Source of the DNA: Fasciolopsis buskii
Taxonomy: Eukaryota > Platyhelminthes > Trematoda > Plagiorchiida > Fasciolidae
Direction: 5' to 3'
Length of the DNA: 64,000 bases
Assembly (NCBI GenBank): GCA_008360955.1
Contig: LUCM01001703.1
Location: 203,743-267,742, forward strand
The position numbers and the translations under genes are program-made. Shown here piece by piece: positions 39,651 to 50,900 of the stretch (positions within the stretch are counted from its first letter, which is position 1; each line of letters starts with the position of its first letter). The notes under the pieces are model-generated. The model had not been told where the DNA came from, ran no database searches, and worked only from the letters and a program-made list of their open reading frames with translations.

Positions 39651-39656
39651 TTTATT
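39651..39656 (-). promoter_or_regulatory. AATAAA poly(A) signal
   Basis: Minus-strand AATAAA, 72 bases beyond the stop codon of the 115-codon ORF at 39729-40076. This is a normal position for a short 3' UTR. Confidence 0.4.
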
Positions 39657-39728
39657 TTGTTCGTGGGAAAACAAACAATGAACGAAGCACATCTAATCAA
39701 TCACAGGCAAATGAAACCTAACTACTGC

Positions 39729-40076
39729 CTATAACTCCTCTGATTTGTCTACTTCATCATCGTAATAACAGAATTTGCGGTTGTTTGTATCCCGACACAA
39801 GCCGAAAAGACTGTAACTGTTTTTTAGTTTAGCGCCGGTGCTCAGGAAAAGCCAGATATGGTTTGTCCATCGAATACCTGTATGCATGATTCTTATGTGG
39901 TGTGCATAATCTAGGCTTTCGCGTACAACGGTGTATTGACTCATTAATTCAGTTTGTTCCGTAATAGAACTGGTGGTCTGCATTTCAACAGCTGAAGTGA
40001 ACTGGGATGGCACAGAAACATGTGCTACCGTTGTCAATGCGACTAAGTACTGTAAGAACCTGGTTAAACGAAGCAT
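39729..40076 (-). CDS. possible small secreted protein, single exon
   Basis: A 115-codon ATG frame. The start context (AAACAATGC) is good. The N-terminus MLRLTRFLQYLVALTTVAHV has a basic start followed by a hydrophobic core, as in a signal peptide, with likely cleavage before or near residue 30. The mature part has only two cysteines (within LCRDTNNRKFCYYDDEVD) and an acidic C-terminus ending KSEEL. A poly(A) signal follows 72 bases after the stop. These three features together make it a better candidate than other short frames here. The family is not recognised, no function can be given, and a chance ORF is not excluded. Confidence 0.4.
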   Translation of the reverse strand: MLRLTRFLQYLVALTTVAHVSVPSQFTSAVEMQTTSSITEQTELMSQYTVVRESLDYAHHIRIMHTGIRWTNHIWLFLSTGAKLKNSYSLFGLCRDTNNRKFCYYDDEVDKSEEL

Positions 40077-42804
40077 TGTTTACCAACAGCAGTGAGTGAT
40101 AAAAGACCGTAATTCTCATTGGAGCGGTACATCACGGCCGGAGGCAGATAAGATCAGCACTACAGACTTGCAGGTGCACGAATGATGTTTGATACAGTTT
40201 AAAGTCGATCTGTCAGGTACACGATTCGTTCACAATACTTGCGCCTTGTATCATCCTGTCAAGCGTAAATGCACCCTGGTCATTTTATTCCTCTCTTGCT
40301 GTAACACATCATACCATCTAGACTTGCCTTCTTCTACCTCGCGATAAGAAAAATGCAATTAGCTTTAGGCACTCTTACTAGCCCAATATTTTCAGATTGG
40401 ATCTGTATTGCAACTAATGCTTTAGAGAAAATTCCTCTGGAAATGGCAATATCAACCAAGATTCCAATAGAACTGGAGACCTGAATTCCTGTGTTGGCAG
40501 GGCAACAATGGTTGTCATGGCGGCTGATTAACACTTTTGGCATCACGATTGAGAGCAGCGCCTCTCTCGAATGATTGTCACGTGATTTTCAAGTGGAACT
40601 GACGAAGGCGAGGAGAGATTCGTTCTAGTCACCTATTTACACGATCTCACAAAATAACATTGGCGATCGTAATACTGGATGTTTGATTTTGGGCAAAAGT
40701 TGATCATCGCATGAAATGGAAGGTGATGCATTTTTACAGTCACAAGCGATTGTTTCACTCACGCATGAATTAAGGCTATTTTTACCAGGTAAACGCAACA
40801 GTTCGTTCACTAATGATAGGCGAACTGAAAATAACAAACTGTGATGTAAATACCTCTAGTGATCAAGAACCTGGATGGACGGGGCGCATTAGCTCTAGCA
40901 TCGTAAATGGTTTCGCAACAAAACTACTATGAAAAAAGTTATTTGTACATATTTACGAAACATCCCGATGGTACGGGGGTAATTTTCACTCGGAATTTTC
41001 TCTTAGAGTATATGTGCCGAATTTTAAGAGTAATTGTGTGAGGGCAGTGTAGTTGATTCGGCCTATCCGTTACCACGGTCGACGACATTGTGCTGACTAC
41101 TGCAATTGATAAGCTGCTCGACAATCCTCATGGGAAATACACTTAATAACAAGAGCCAAATTAGCCGGTCGGTCTCAAAAGTCGGTAATACAGGTGGGAA
41201 AAACCAAACAGTATCCATTGAGTAAGTGGGCATTAGATGCTCATTCCTGAACAAATAGATTGTCGAAGTTAAATTCCAGACAGTGAACTGAGAAAAATCG
41301 TGTTTAACTGAAACTGCGGCACGTGCATCCAAAAAATATCACCTTCCACTTCAGGCGATGACCAACCACTACCCGAAATCATACATCCGATCTTGAGATG
41401 TGCTATTTTGTGTGATCTTGAACGAATCTGCTTGTGTTCGTCAGTTCCACTCTAACGTTTATTTGGACGTGGTGCTAAAATGCATTGGCTAAGATCTACA
41501 ACAGGCGATGTTATACTAAGCAGAGATAAACAAAACCAGGTTCCTAGTCATTCTAAACACTCAGTTAATGCCAGTATTTACAAAATCAGCTCCACCCCGA
41601 AAAAAATCGGGCCAGTCAGTATGACAAAGCCATATACATTTTTTGTTGTTAGGTTGATAACCAATTTGATGGGTAAACTGCAGCGTGTGGCTTTTCAACT
41701 ACGATGTTCGACTCTTTAAATCGTGCAGCTGGCCTCAACAATAACAGATACCACAAAATTCAGGCAGTTTTTATCTCAATCATTTTACTATCAACCAACA
41801 ACCGTTTCGTGTCATTCTTATTGTTGAACAGCTGGATGGGCAGTGATTGCTGATGACTGCCAGCGGTATGGTAATGAAGTGATTTCAATAACAAATAAAT
41901 CCAGCAGAATATCATGCTGAATATGTCGTGCTCAGCCATTCGTCGTCCGTTTGAACTGTGGCCTCAGACCTGCTGAGCCCTCAGATTTGCTCCTCATAAC
42001 CGGCATAGAATATTGAGCTGCGCATGTCGGTGTCACGTCAGTTCACACACGATAACGTTCAGTTCCCGTATATAAAAAACCATCCAATAAGAAAAACTAC
42101 TTGAAGATCGAATGTCCTAGTTTGGCACCAACCAGACAAAGAGTAAGGCATTACATCTTCTACTGTAAAAAAATCCATCCTTATCTTTTGCTAGTGGTTA
42201 ATGAGTCATCAGGATTTCTCTTCGTTTTTTTGTATTCAGTTAGATGTTCATGATGAAAAGTCTCATAAATCAAGTGACTGAATGAAATCTCAGGGTAAAT
42301 CCAAATGGTGTCATCATTTCCAAACCGTTACTCTTTTGTTCCTCCCGGTGGATGAAATGAAAGGTGAGAACTAAGGGGCAACCTTTCGTGTATCGTGCAA
42401 GACTTTCCTTATAGTCTACACGCCTTCCTGGATATGTACACACGAACAAAAACATAAGAATTTTTCCTTCAGCTAGGAAAATTGCAAGCGTCCATTTTTT
42501 CACAATTTCTGCTTTTTATAGCCGGAAAATTAATATCCATCTAATTGTCAAAGCACAATGGATTGGGACGATCATTGTCAAATAATTATCGTGTTCATCT
42601 TTTCACCCACTTTCAGTTAACATCCATGATAAAGGAATTGTGCGTGACTTGCAAACATTCCCAGTCGGTTTTAGACATTCGTATGTCATGTACTCATAAC
42701 ACCAGTTTTTTGTTTCTCCAATAGATAAGTTAATAGCTTTAAGTATTTTGACTGCGTTCGACCAAAAAGGAGCACTTCACAGGTCTTTCTTGCCATATGT
42801 GTGC

Positions 42805-42836
<32 letters not shown>

Positions 42837-45128
42837 GCGGATGAGTCACACTAGAGCAGCTGAATTGCTATCTAGGATCGGACAGATTTGTATTCATTTT
42901 CTGCGGCTCCATGGAATCTGAACTCGATAAAATTAAGTGATAGAGATTTAGATTTCCCAGCTTGCATACCCGTTGAACTGCAAGTTGAAAAAAATGGGGC
43001 ACTTAGAATTATCTTACTCTATTAGTCTCATCAGCGGGTGTGCATGTCCAATGCTATCAAGATTTTTTCATCCGACATGGAAGAGCAGAAATGCCGCACG
43101 GTTCGTTGTCGTGCAATGTGAGAAGTGTTGTTGACATTGTTGCGTGTCTTGTCCCCGCAAGCCACTGTGCCTATTTGTTATTGTTGTTATATTTGTCGCC
43201 GTGGCCGCAGTCGCGGTCACGATCTCTGTCACTAACACCGTCCGCATTGCATTATTTTTCTGCCCGTCTTGATACCATCTTCGTCCTATGGGTCGCTTTA
43301 CAGAACGAATCAGTCACATCTCCGGTCTCCCCACGACGTTCCACTCGACGAATTGCGAACATTTGATCTTTTGACAGGTGTTTACCGTTCAGCTTAAAAG
43401 CTTACGGTAGCATTCAGCAGACAGCACTGATTGGTTAATTTTGACTCGGTCACTAATTCCGCGTATCCGCCTCTACCCTGTTGTCCTGCGGAGAAGTGGG
43501 GGAGATCGGAGTGCGTCACTGTGTGTGCATGTGCGTACGAGTTTGTGTTGTTAGATGGACACCGATGTTGACAGTTGGCACTGGAGTCGGAAGGATCCAC
43601 ATAGACCAGAGATGGAACAAATGCTACCCCTGGTTGGCAAAGATTCGATGTTTTATTAGTGCAAACATAGGTTGTACACATGCTTTCTCTGCTTGCAGAG
43701 GCAGTAAAGGCTTGGTGCTTTATCAGTGACACTTGGTTACCGAGATAATAGTATATAGGTCGGTCACCGTCCAGACTGGCGATGATGATGGCTTGCGCCT
43801 GATATAATTTTCCGGCGAGGTAAACTGGCAGTACACAGAGCAGTCAGAATGACTGAGCCCTAACCACTTTGTATTCGAAGCAATCAACATTTGCTTGTAA
43901 TGAAATATTTAGCTGGATTTTGTTATCCTTTGTGTTATTCTTTCACGTCCACCGTGATCGAGATAGGAAGCGCAGGTCATACTTCATTTTCTTTTGTGAC
44001 TGACGTTGTTTTTGTTTACTTAGTCTGCACGACCGCAGCTTTTGCCTAAATCAGATTAGACTCTGTTTATGCTCCTCAGTTATTAAGTTTTCTGGGAAGC
44101 GTAGTTTCATTCAGTTTTTGAAAATCATAGTGAAAAATACCGTTGGTTAGTGAACTTTGAGTTCATGGAAGATCTACAAAAATACTAAGCACGTCGGGAA
44201 GATACAACAACAGAAAACTGTAACTCCGTAAAAGCCTTCCAGCTCAATGTTCCACAATCGGCTATGAATGAAAACCAAATAGTCCTTATTTTATTCATTG
44301 TGGAGGTTGCCAATTAAGGAAATGGATGGCGATTGGGGGTTCATTTTCGCCAAGATGTTTTGTTCTTTAACAAAGCGGATCAGGTAGGCAGACAATTGGT
44401 TCCATAGCTTCACGGGGCTTGACTGTTGGAGAGTCACATTTCACCTTGTCTTGTATTGTTTCGAGCTAAAAAGAAACAGTGCATAAAAGTCATTTCAGAA
44501 TGCCTATTTCAGGCTCCAAGTCGGCTACTCGCCTTGAACGCTTCTCCAGGTACTCACAAATGACGGTGCATATCAAACGACTTCGGCTGAGGAAGTTGTG
44601 TGCATTGCCCTCTAAGGTCGGAGTTGGTCGCACAAGAGTGGCACGACGGGAACGGATGCCCGGAATACTTCACTGGGTTGGCCGTCCTTCGGTAACTACT
44701 TCAGGGGAGATGGTTAAGGTCTAATTTTAAACCACCCCAAAAGCCTTTTGAAACATACGACACTATGCCCATCGATATTTGTGGTGGGAGATTGCACTGG
44801 GCATCTAGGAGTTGTAGCCTCATCCAAACAGAGTGTGCAATGAACAATCATTCTCTGATCCCCGTTGAGCTGTGTGATTCTCAGATGCTTCCGCTCTCTG
44901 CTGGGTTAGACAATTTGTTTAAAGACTCGTGAATCAAACCTCTATTCCGATTTGGGCAGCTGGGAAATATTAAGCTGTCAGAGGACATAAGGATCACAAT
45001 AAGTAGCCAAAAGAGTGGAGATAGACAGTGGAAGAAACGGGATGTGAAGTCAATTCTGCCTAATGCATCTATTTCCCCCTATTTTCTTGCCCGTTGTTTC
45101 CATCTTTTGCCTTGCTTTCAGTGACTCA

Positions 45129-45130
<2 letters not shown>
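40077..45130. other. no recognised gene; one TA microsatellite
   Basis: No coding sequence or transposon domain was recognised. 42804-42836 is an interrupted (TA)n run. Frames at 43040-43366 (plus) and 43394-43732 (minus, non-ATG start) are of low confidence and have no motif. Confidence 0.45.
42804..42836. repeat. (TA)n microsatellite with one GT interruption
   Basis: About 33 bases of TA repeat with a single ATGTAT interruption. No hammerhead module was seen beside it. Confidence 0.9.

Positions 45131-45168
<38 letters not shown>
45131..45168. repeat. (TA)n microsatellite, tail of hammerhead module
   Basis: Uninterrupted AT run of about 38 bases at the 3' end (minus sense) of the adjoining module. 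Confidence 0.95.
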
Positions 45169-45172
<4 letters not shown>

Positions 45173-45383
45173 TTATAGAAGTTGTAAGTATTATCTGGAT
45201 GGGCGAATCAAGTTTGCCCAGGAACACAAGACCGGTTTTGCGGTTATTGCCGGTCGTCAGTTATGCGTACCCGGTACTCTCTTATCTAAACATCCTTATA
45301 CTTGTACACTCCGAATTCGTATGTCTCACCTGGATGTAATTTGTAGCGTCAGCAGTGTGCATGAAATCTCTTCGTCGAAGAGT
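45169..45383 (-). mobile_element. hammerhead/TA module, ribozyme core mutated
   Basis: Minus-strand copy of the module. CTGACGA is present (complement of 45254-45260) and CCGGTC is kept, but the GAAA box reads AAAA (45236-45239), removing the essential G. The stem I strands are also changed. The flank continues rightwards in the same layout as at 33.5 kb until the sequence enters the 540-N gap. Confidence 0.7.
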
Positions 45384-45923
45384 NNNNNNNNNNNNNNNNN
45401 NNNNNNNNNNNNNNNNNNNNNNNNNNNNNNNNNNNNNNNNNNNNNNNNNNNNNNNNNNNNNNNNNNNNNNNNNNNNNNNNNNNNNNNNNNNNNNNNNNNN
45501 NNNNNNNNNNNNNNNNNNNNNNNNNNNNNNNNNNNNNNNNNNNNNNNNNNNNNNNNNNNNNNNNNNNNNNNNNNNNNNNNNNNNNNNNNNNNNNNNNNNN
45601 NNNNNNNNNNNNNNNNNNNNNNNNNNNNNNNNNNNNNNNNNNNNNNNNNNNNNNNNNNNNNNNNNNNNNNNNNNNNNNNNNNNNNNNNNNNNNNNNNNNN
45701 NNNNNNNNNNNNNNNNNNNNNNNNNNNNNNNNNNNNNNNNNNNNNNNNNNNNNNNNNNNNNNNNNNNNNNNNNNNNNNNNNNNNNNNNNNNNNNNNNNNN
45801 NNNNNNNNNNNNNNNNNNNNNNNNNNNNNNNNNNNNNNNNNNNNNNNNNNNNNNNNNNNNNNNNNNNNNNNNNNNNNNNNNNNNNNNNNNNNNNNNNNNN
45901 NNNNNNNNNNNNNNNNNNNNNNN
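45384..45923. other. assembly gap (540 N)
   Basis: Undetermined bases. All long open frames across it are artefacts. The gap separates a minus-sense hammerhead module from a plus-sense PLE endonuclease remnant. Confidence 1.
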
Positions 45924-46270
45924 GCGAAAGATTCCATCGAAGACCAAAGATTTGACTGCTGACAAGAATCGAACTAAAGCTGTCTATCAAACCGACTGCA
46001 AACACTGTGAAAAATAGTACACTGGACAAACCGGAAAGAAACTTAGGACATGGATCCATGAGCACCAATTGGTAACAAAAGGCACGATCTACTCTCCCTA
46101 ATTTCAGCTGACGAAGACCGTGAACGTGACAAGTTCAACTTCGAAAACGTGATGATCGTCACCCAGGGTAGAACAAGGCATTCGAGGGAATGTATCGAAG
46201 CTTGGCACTCCTGGGAAAGATCGATATACAGACACGTCGATCTGGACCATGTTTATCCAGTGATCTGATC
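45924..46270 (+). mobile_element. Penelope-like element GIY-YIG endonuclease fragment
   Basis: Plus-strand frames downstream of the gap read KAVYQTDCKHCEK, stop, YTGQTGKKLRTWIHEHQL, matching the GIY-YIG domain of PLEs: a tyrosine-led first strand, a paired-cysteine insertion, then the YTGQTG box and the arginine-containing helix. After a frameshift it continues as DRERDKFNFENVMIVTQG and HSRECIEAWHSWERSIYRH (46110-46235), ending DLDHVYPVI near the stop. In the family this domain nicks DNA for target-primed insertion. A stop between CEK and YTG and one frameshift make this copy inactive. The reverse transcriptase part would lie in the N gap or be missing. Confidence 0.8.
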
Positions 46271-46535
46271 GAACGACCAATCAGCACAAGCCAGTCGAAA
46301 CGGACGCTGATTCAGCCCATAACATGTCAACAATAGACGAAGTTGAACAAAGCAACTGGGCAGCATCTCTAACCCACCACCTCACCAAGAGTAGCCAGTC
46401 AACACCAACTAGGCGGATGGTGGCAACCAGATGCTCGCCGCAAGATCATGGCCCTGACGAAGTCACCTCGGCTGGGGATGAAGCGTTTGCAGCCATATTG
46501 CCCAGTTCAGCGAGCAAGCCAGTGGCATATATATT

Positions 46536-46720
46536 ATATATTTGGATGTTTGGACAAGAGAGCATCGGGTACGCATACCTGACGAGCGACAATAACCGCG
46601 AAACCGGTCGTGTGCTCCCGGGCAAATTTTGTTCACGAATCCAGATACTACTTCCTGCTTGTATATATATATATACACAAATATATATACATATATACAT
46701 ATATATATGTATATAAGTAA
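46536..46720 (+). mobile_element. hammerhead/TA module, plus sense (PLE terminal repeat-like)
   Basis: This follows the PLE endonuclease by about 270 bases in the same orientation. It has the words TTTGGATGTTTGGACAAGAG, the complete hammerhead motif, a spacer with TTTGTTCACGAATCCAGATA, and a TA-rich tail (46661-46716). PLEs are known to carry terminal repeats that contain hammerhead motifs, so this is most likely the 3' terminal repeat of the element. Confidence 0.7.
46567..46619 (+). ncRNA. hammerhead ribozyme, type I, minimal stem III
   Basis: All core elements are present. The stem I 5' strand GCATAC (46573-46578) pairs with GTGTGC (46610-46615) by five Watson-Crick pairs and one U-G wobble, and an outer GGG (46567-46569) pairs with CCC (46617-46619) around an internal loop. 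CTGACGA is at 46579-46585. Helix II is GCG (46586-46588) with CGC (46597-46599). GAAA is at 46600-46603. Stem III collapses to the self-complementary ACCGGT (46603-46608) with no loop, and the cleavage triplet GTC is at 46607-46609, so cut after 46609. Such a tiny stem III is known to favour action as a dimer. No mutated core base was found. Activity is predicted, not shown. Confidence 0.75.
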
Positions 46721-46855
46721 AATACGATTACTAGAGTCAGGATGGCGCATGGAACAGTTCAACGGATGAAGAATTGCCAACGGATCACAAATTCCCTGCA
46801 CAATTCTGGCACCACAAATTAGATTCTAGTATGACATGCCAATTCAGAGTATGCA
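46721..46855. other. spacer between tandem hammerhead modules
   Basis: About 135 bases with no gene, between two same-sense copies of the module. Confidence 0.5.
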
Positions 46856-47010
46856 AATATGTGGATGTTTGAACAAGAAAATATCGGGTATGCGTACCCG
46901 AAAAGCGGCAGTAACGGCGAAACTGACTGGGCGCTTTCGGCGAAATTTCGCTCACTCGTCCAGATAATGCCTACAATTTCTATATGAATATATATTTACA
47001 TATATACCCA
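46856..47010 (+). mobile_element. second tandem hammerhead/TA module, decayed
   Basis: A diverged copy in the same orientation, 319 bases downstream of the first (GAAA at 46919-46922 versus 46600-46603). CTGACGA has become CCGAAAA and the cleavage region CCGGTC has become CTGACT, so it cannot be active. It ends in a short TA-rich tail (46983-47007). Confidence 0.7.
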
Positions 47011-47780
47011 GCCACTATTTACAAATTCTTACCATAACCGATGTCTATAACCACCAGAGGGTTATTAATTGAAAATCCTAAATTAGTACCTTTGGCTGAA
47101 CCCCTCAAATTCATATTCACCTTTTTCCTACGTATCCTTAATGATAAATTTTTACTTCCTTTATTAATGAAAAAATGTACGTCCTTTCGATAGGAATTTC
47201 GTGACAAGCAGAGGGCTACCATATAAGGAAACCGATTGGTCTTAAGACGAATCCAACCCCAGACTGGGTGACCATAGCACGAAGTCTACTAAACTATGCA
47301 GAACTTAGTTAGTTACAAGACTTGCTCTAATATTCTGTCTGACTACATAATTTGGTCGAAATGCGAGCCACTAATATTGCGAATAAGCTTTGATACCCTA
47401 AGCGACACCAAACCATGCGTCACTACTGCTGGTTAGATGGTTCAAACAATAGGGAACAATTTTGCAGGTAAATTGAATTACAGAACAAAGAATACAGTGC
47501 CAAATGATGCACAATGAAGAACTTTACATACCAACTAACCAATGAATTCAGTGGATTCTGCGCTTCAATTTATTTCATTATGAAAACAGCTGTATGGCTG
47601 ATAAGTCCCGAATACGAAGCACTGGTGAGCTATAAAACATTTCTATTGTTATTACCAACGCATCTTTCGAAAATTCAAGTGGATCTTTCGAAAATTCAAT
47701 GGAATCTGTCATTTCCAACATCCTATCTGGTCAGATATTCCATTGTTCATTTTATGATTGATCGTATCTACCACCTCCAG
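47011..47780. other. no recognised gene
   Basis: Nothing recognised. A 104-codon plus frame at 47514-47828 runs in a different frame from the exon candidate that follows and has no motif. Confidence 0.4.
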
Positions 47781-47929
47781 ATATTTCTACCCCATGACCT
47801 CGTGGTCTTGTGTGGACTTCGAGGTTGAACCGAATTCGTTTCGATATTTTGAGGCAAAGGAGGCTGTGAGATCTTTCCGTCTGGACACCGAAGAGGCTAA
47901 TCGGTCAATGCACCCATTTCATTATCAAG
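47781..47929 (+). CDS. possible internal coding exon, unknown protein
   Basis: A 149-base open segment is bounded by an acceptor (CTACCACCTCCAG, AG at 47779-47780) and a donor (CAAG|GTAAAA, GT at 47930-47931). In the open frame it encodes 49 whole codons, including YFYPMTSWSCVDFEVEPNSF and, after a short gap, FRLDTEEANRSMHPFHYQ. The other frames have stops. The composition is mixed and globular, unlike the AT-rich noise around it. The family is not recognised. No partner exon was identified, so the gene it would belong to is unknown. Confidence 0.4.
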
Positions 47930-50900
47930 GTAAAACTGGTATACCGTGTTAGTCGTTGGACAGAAGAAAACACTTTTCCGAACGGACCGAATAAAATATG
48001 CTTGGCCTCATTTTTGACTCTTTGCGAAGAGACAGTAAGAAGATCCTAGGTTCTTATGTTCATCAGAGGGTGAAAGAAGGAGGAAAGAAGCTAGAACATA
48101 GTGGTTCACTTAATATCGATTTCCATCTTGAGAGCTGCAATAAAATAGAACCTGTATTTAATTGGCAACGTAAGAAGTAATCGCGGTAATAACAACAAAC
48201 AGTGCTTAAAATATGGATTTACCTCATATCCCTTCTTTTTGTTTGCATTTTTCGTCCAGTAACATAGTATTGCTATTTTGCAGTACCTCTTTTTCAAAAG
48301 AAAATTAGACAAAAGCACAGGATAAAATTTGAGAAATCACCGAAGCAAGAACATATTTCGAGTAAGAGAATGTCACTAACAGCGGCACTTAGCCACATCG
48401 CTTATTTCCTGCAGTCATCCGTCAGGGTGGAATCTCACGGGTGTATCGTTCACAATTTTTTCTCATTTTATGGACTGACCACCTCCACCCATTCCCCCCA
48501 AGCCAAAAAACGATTTGTCTCGGAGAACAGAGTCCTCTAGAGCAACGTAAAACAAAAAAACTAAATTAAACAAATTCTCTTTTCCCTCTGTTTTTCGAGA
48601 CTTCCATCCAGGTGCCCTAAGGCACCTCTCTGCACTGATTGTTAGGTTATGGGAATATATCCTAATAATGGTATGAATACATTGTTATTTAGAAACTGAT
48701 AATATTCCCTTGCTTTCTCGCCACAAAATTGTCCAACCGCCAATCCGAATAGGATAGCTGACATGCGGTTTAAAGTGAGTTCTCCAGACATCCGTGTTAA
48801 AGACGCCCTAGTGCAGTCCGTTGCACAAAACAAATGATGGAAAGACATCAATTATTAATTGGTCTGGCAAACGGACAATGGATCCTTCCTCCTGTTTGCT
48901 ATCGCTCTTTGTAAACTAACTTCGGCGAGAAAAGCCAAGTCCAGCTTGTACGGAAACCGATTCTTCGACAAAACACCCGTTTTTATTAGTTTTCCGGTCA
49001 ATTGCTCCACTGACTATTTCGGGCACCTTTGTTAACTACCTTTCTTAGTACGGCATCGCACCAGTTGTGTTAACCTTTGGCGATAGACAATAAATTTGAT
49101 AAACTGAAAGGCCCGCACCAATAACAACTTTTGATAATTGTTTGCTACTTCCCAATACTCTTTGGAAGCCTCCCGGTTCAAGATGAACATGTTCTTCTGG
49201 GCGACACTATGTTGGTGACCCAAGGCATTTGGTGAGGTCCCATGTTTAGACTTCCAAACGATGTCATCGCGGATAGCTGGCTTGTCGTAACCTGTGGAAA
49301 ATTGCTCCCGTGATTTATGGCAAACTGTGAGAAGTACGTGATTAAAAAGGACATTATGATATTTGCGCCAACCTCAATTTTCGAAAACACGTGACGTGAA
49401 CCTCCGTTTCCTTGAGCACCTTTCTTTTTCGTGAATGCGGCGTTTCGTTCTCTAGAATCAGGGACATTCATCATTTTCTTTGTGTAACTGGTTGCTACCA
49501 CTGATTGTATTATCAAGCAGGGTTCAATGCATGCGGACTTACTGTCCATTTGAGCGGTCTCGTTTTTAATGTTCATTTAACGATGGCTCATTTGGTGGTT
49601 GCCATTGCTCATCAAGTTTGTGTGCCCGGCAATGTCTTGCCCAGGCATCCCTAAACTGGCACATTTCACTGCTATATTTAACAGAGCATCTTGTTTTAGG
49701 TGTCTGGTGAGCTATCGAATACTGATAATAATATTTGCACATTCCTTGATAACATCTGAGATACATACAGTACGCATGATCAACATGTACGGTAACATCG
49801 GAGTGATCAGTACCTCCACGAACATGTAATGAAGATAGATCGTGACTGGAATAGAAACAAATGGCATCGCGGTGTACAGGATATTTGAGTCAAGGTCACT
49901 CGAGTCAAGACGGGGTCCCACTTGACTCGGGACTATATAGTCCGCTGGGCAGTAGAAAATCAAACGTCAAGCATAAAGCGCAAAACGGATTAGATCCGAG
50001 AATCCGATGCACGAAAACGGATGGTAGTTGTGTAAAACTTCAGTCAAAGTTTGAGGTATCTCAGTGGCATTAGTGAGCAGATGGTTGACATTTACATTCC
50101 CTGTTCCGGCTACCAGATTTCGTCTCAAATAGACCACGGGGATCTAACTGGGCTGCTACGGAGACAGTTTTGTCGGAACTCGCATATAAGGGTGGCGTGC
50201 TTGTTTTTAGGCCCAAATATGATTGACGATGATGGAGACGTCAAACCGGTATTAAAGGACGTATAATCCTTATTCATTTGAGATCCTCTCTGTTTGATGG
50301 AGAGAACATGTACTAGGCTGAGCACCTAACAACAATATCATTAATATGCATTATTATAGTTTACTCTTTTAGTGACTGATCATTTTTTTTCTAACCGCTA
50401 CTTTTTCTTCCTTTTTGTTACATCGACCCTTCGTGTTAATGGCTGTTAATCAAGGGACAAGTGAGAGTCGTCATAACAATGTATGACAGATTTAAGTGGA
50501 CCTTATGCATTGATTGCCATGGCGAAAGAGAAGTAATTTCAGTAATAACTTTTCACTGGGACTCGAGTCCGAAGTTTTGAGACTGAAAGTTGATTGGTTC
50601 GTCACACAGCCTTTTGATGCTTGGGATCACGGGCGCTTTGAAATTTAACTGACCGAAGCTACGCTGAAAAAATTATGTTAACACTGTTCCTTTTTGCTTT
50701 ACATTCTGATACAGCAGTCATTGCTGGCTACTGACTGACTTTATTGGATAACCAGACATCCCTAACTAATATGACCCAGAAGATTCTGCGATGCTCTACT
50801 GCTATCCGCCTTGAAAGCATTAGTAATATCATCGTTAAGTCATATTCAGTCAATTATAACGGTTCATTCACGTACTTATCCGCTAGCTTTTTTTGAAATT

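Noticed and set aside
45063..46068. Several 200-300 codon open frames
   Set aside because: They run through 540 Ns and are artefacts of undetermined bases.
46324..46716. 130-codon protein overlapping the ribozyme
   Set aside because: Reads through the PLE 3' region, the hammerhead and the TA tail; its end is repeat translation.
46856..47010. Second active hammerhead
   Set aside because: Core CTGACGA is changed to CCGAAAA and the cleavage triplet is lost.
49178..49576. 132-codon minus-strand ORF as a gene
   Set aside because: No recognised motif, splice or poly(A) support; length is possible by chance in 64 kb.
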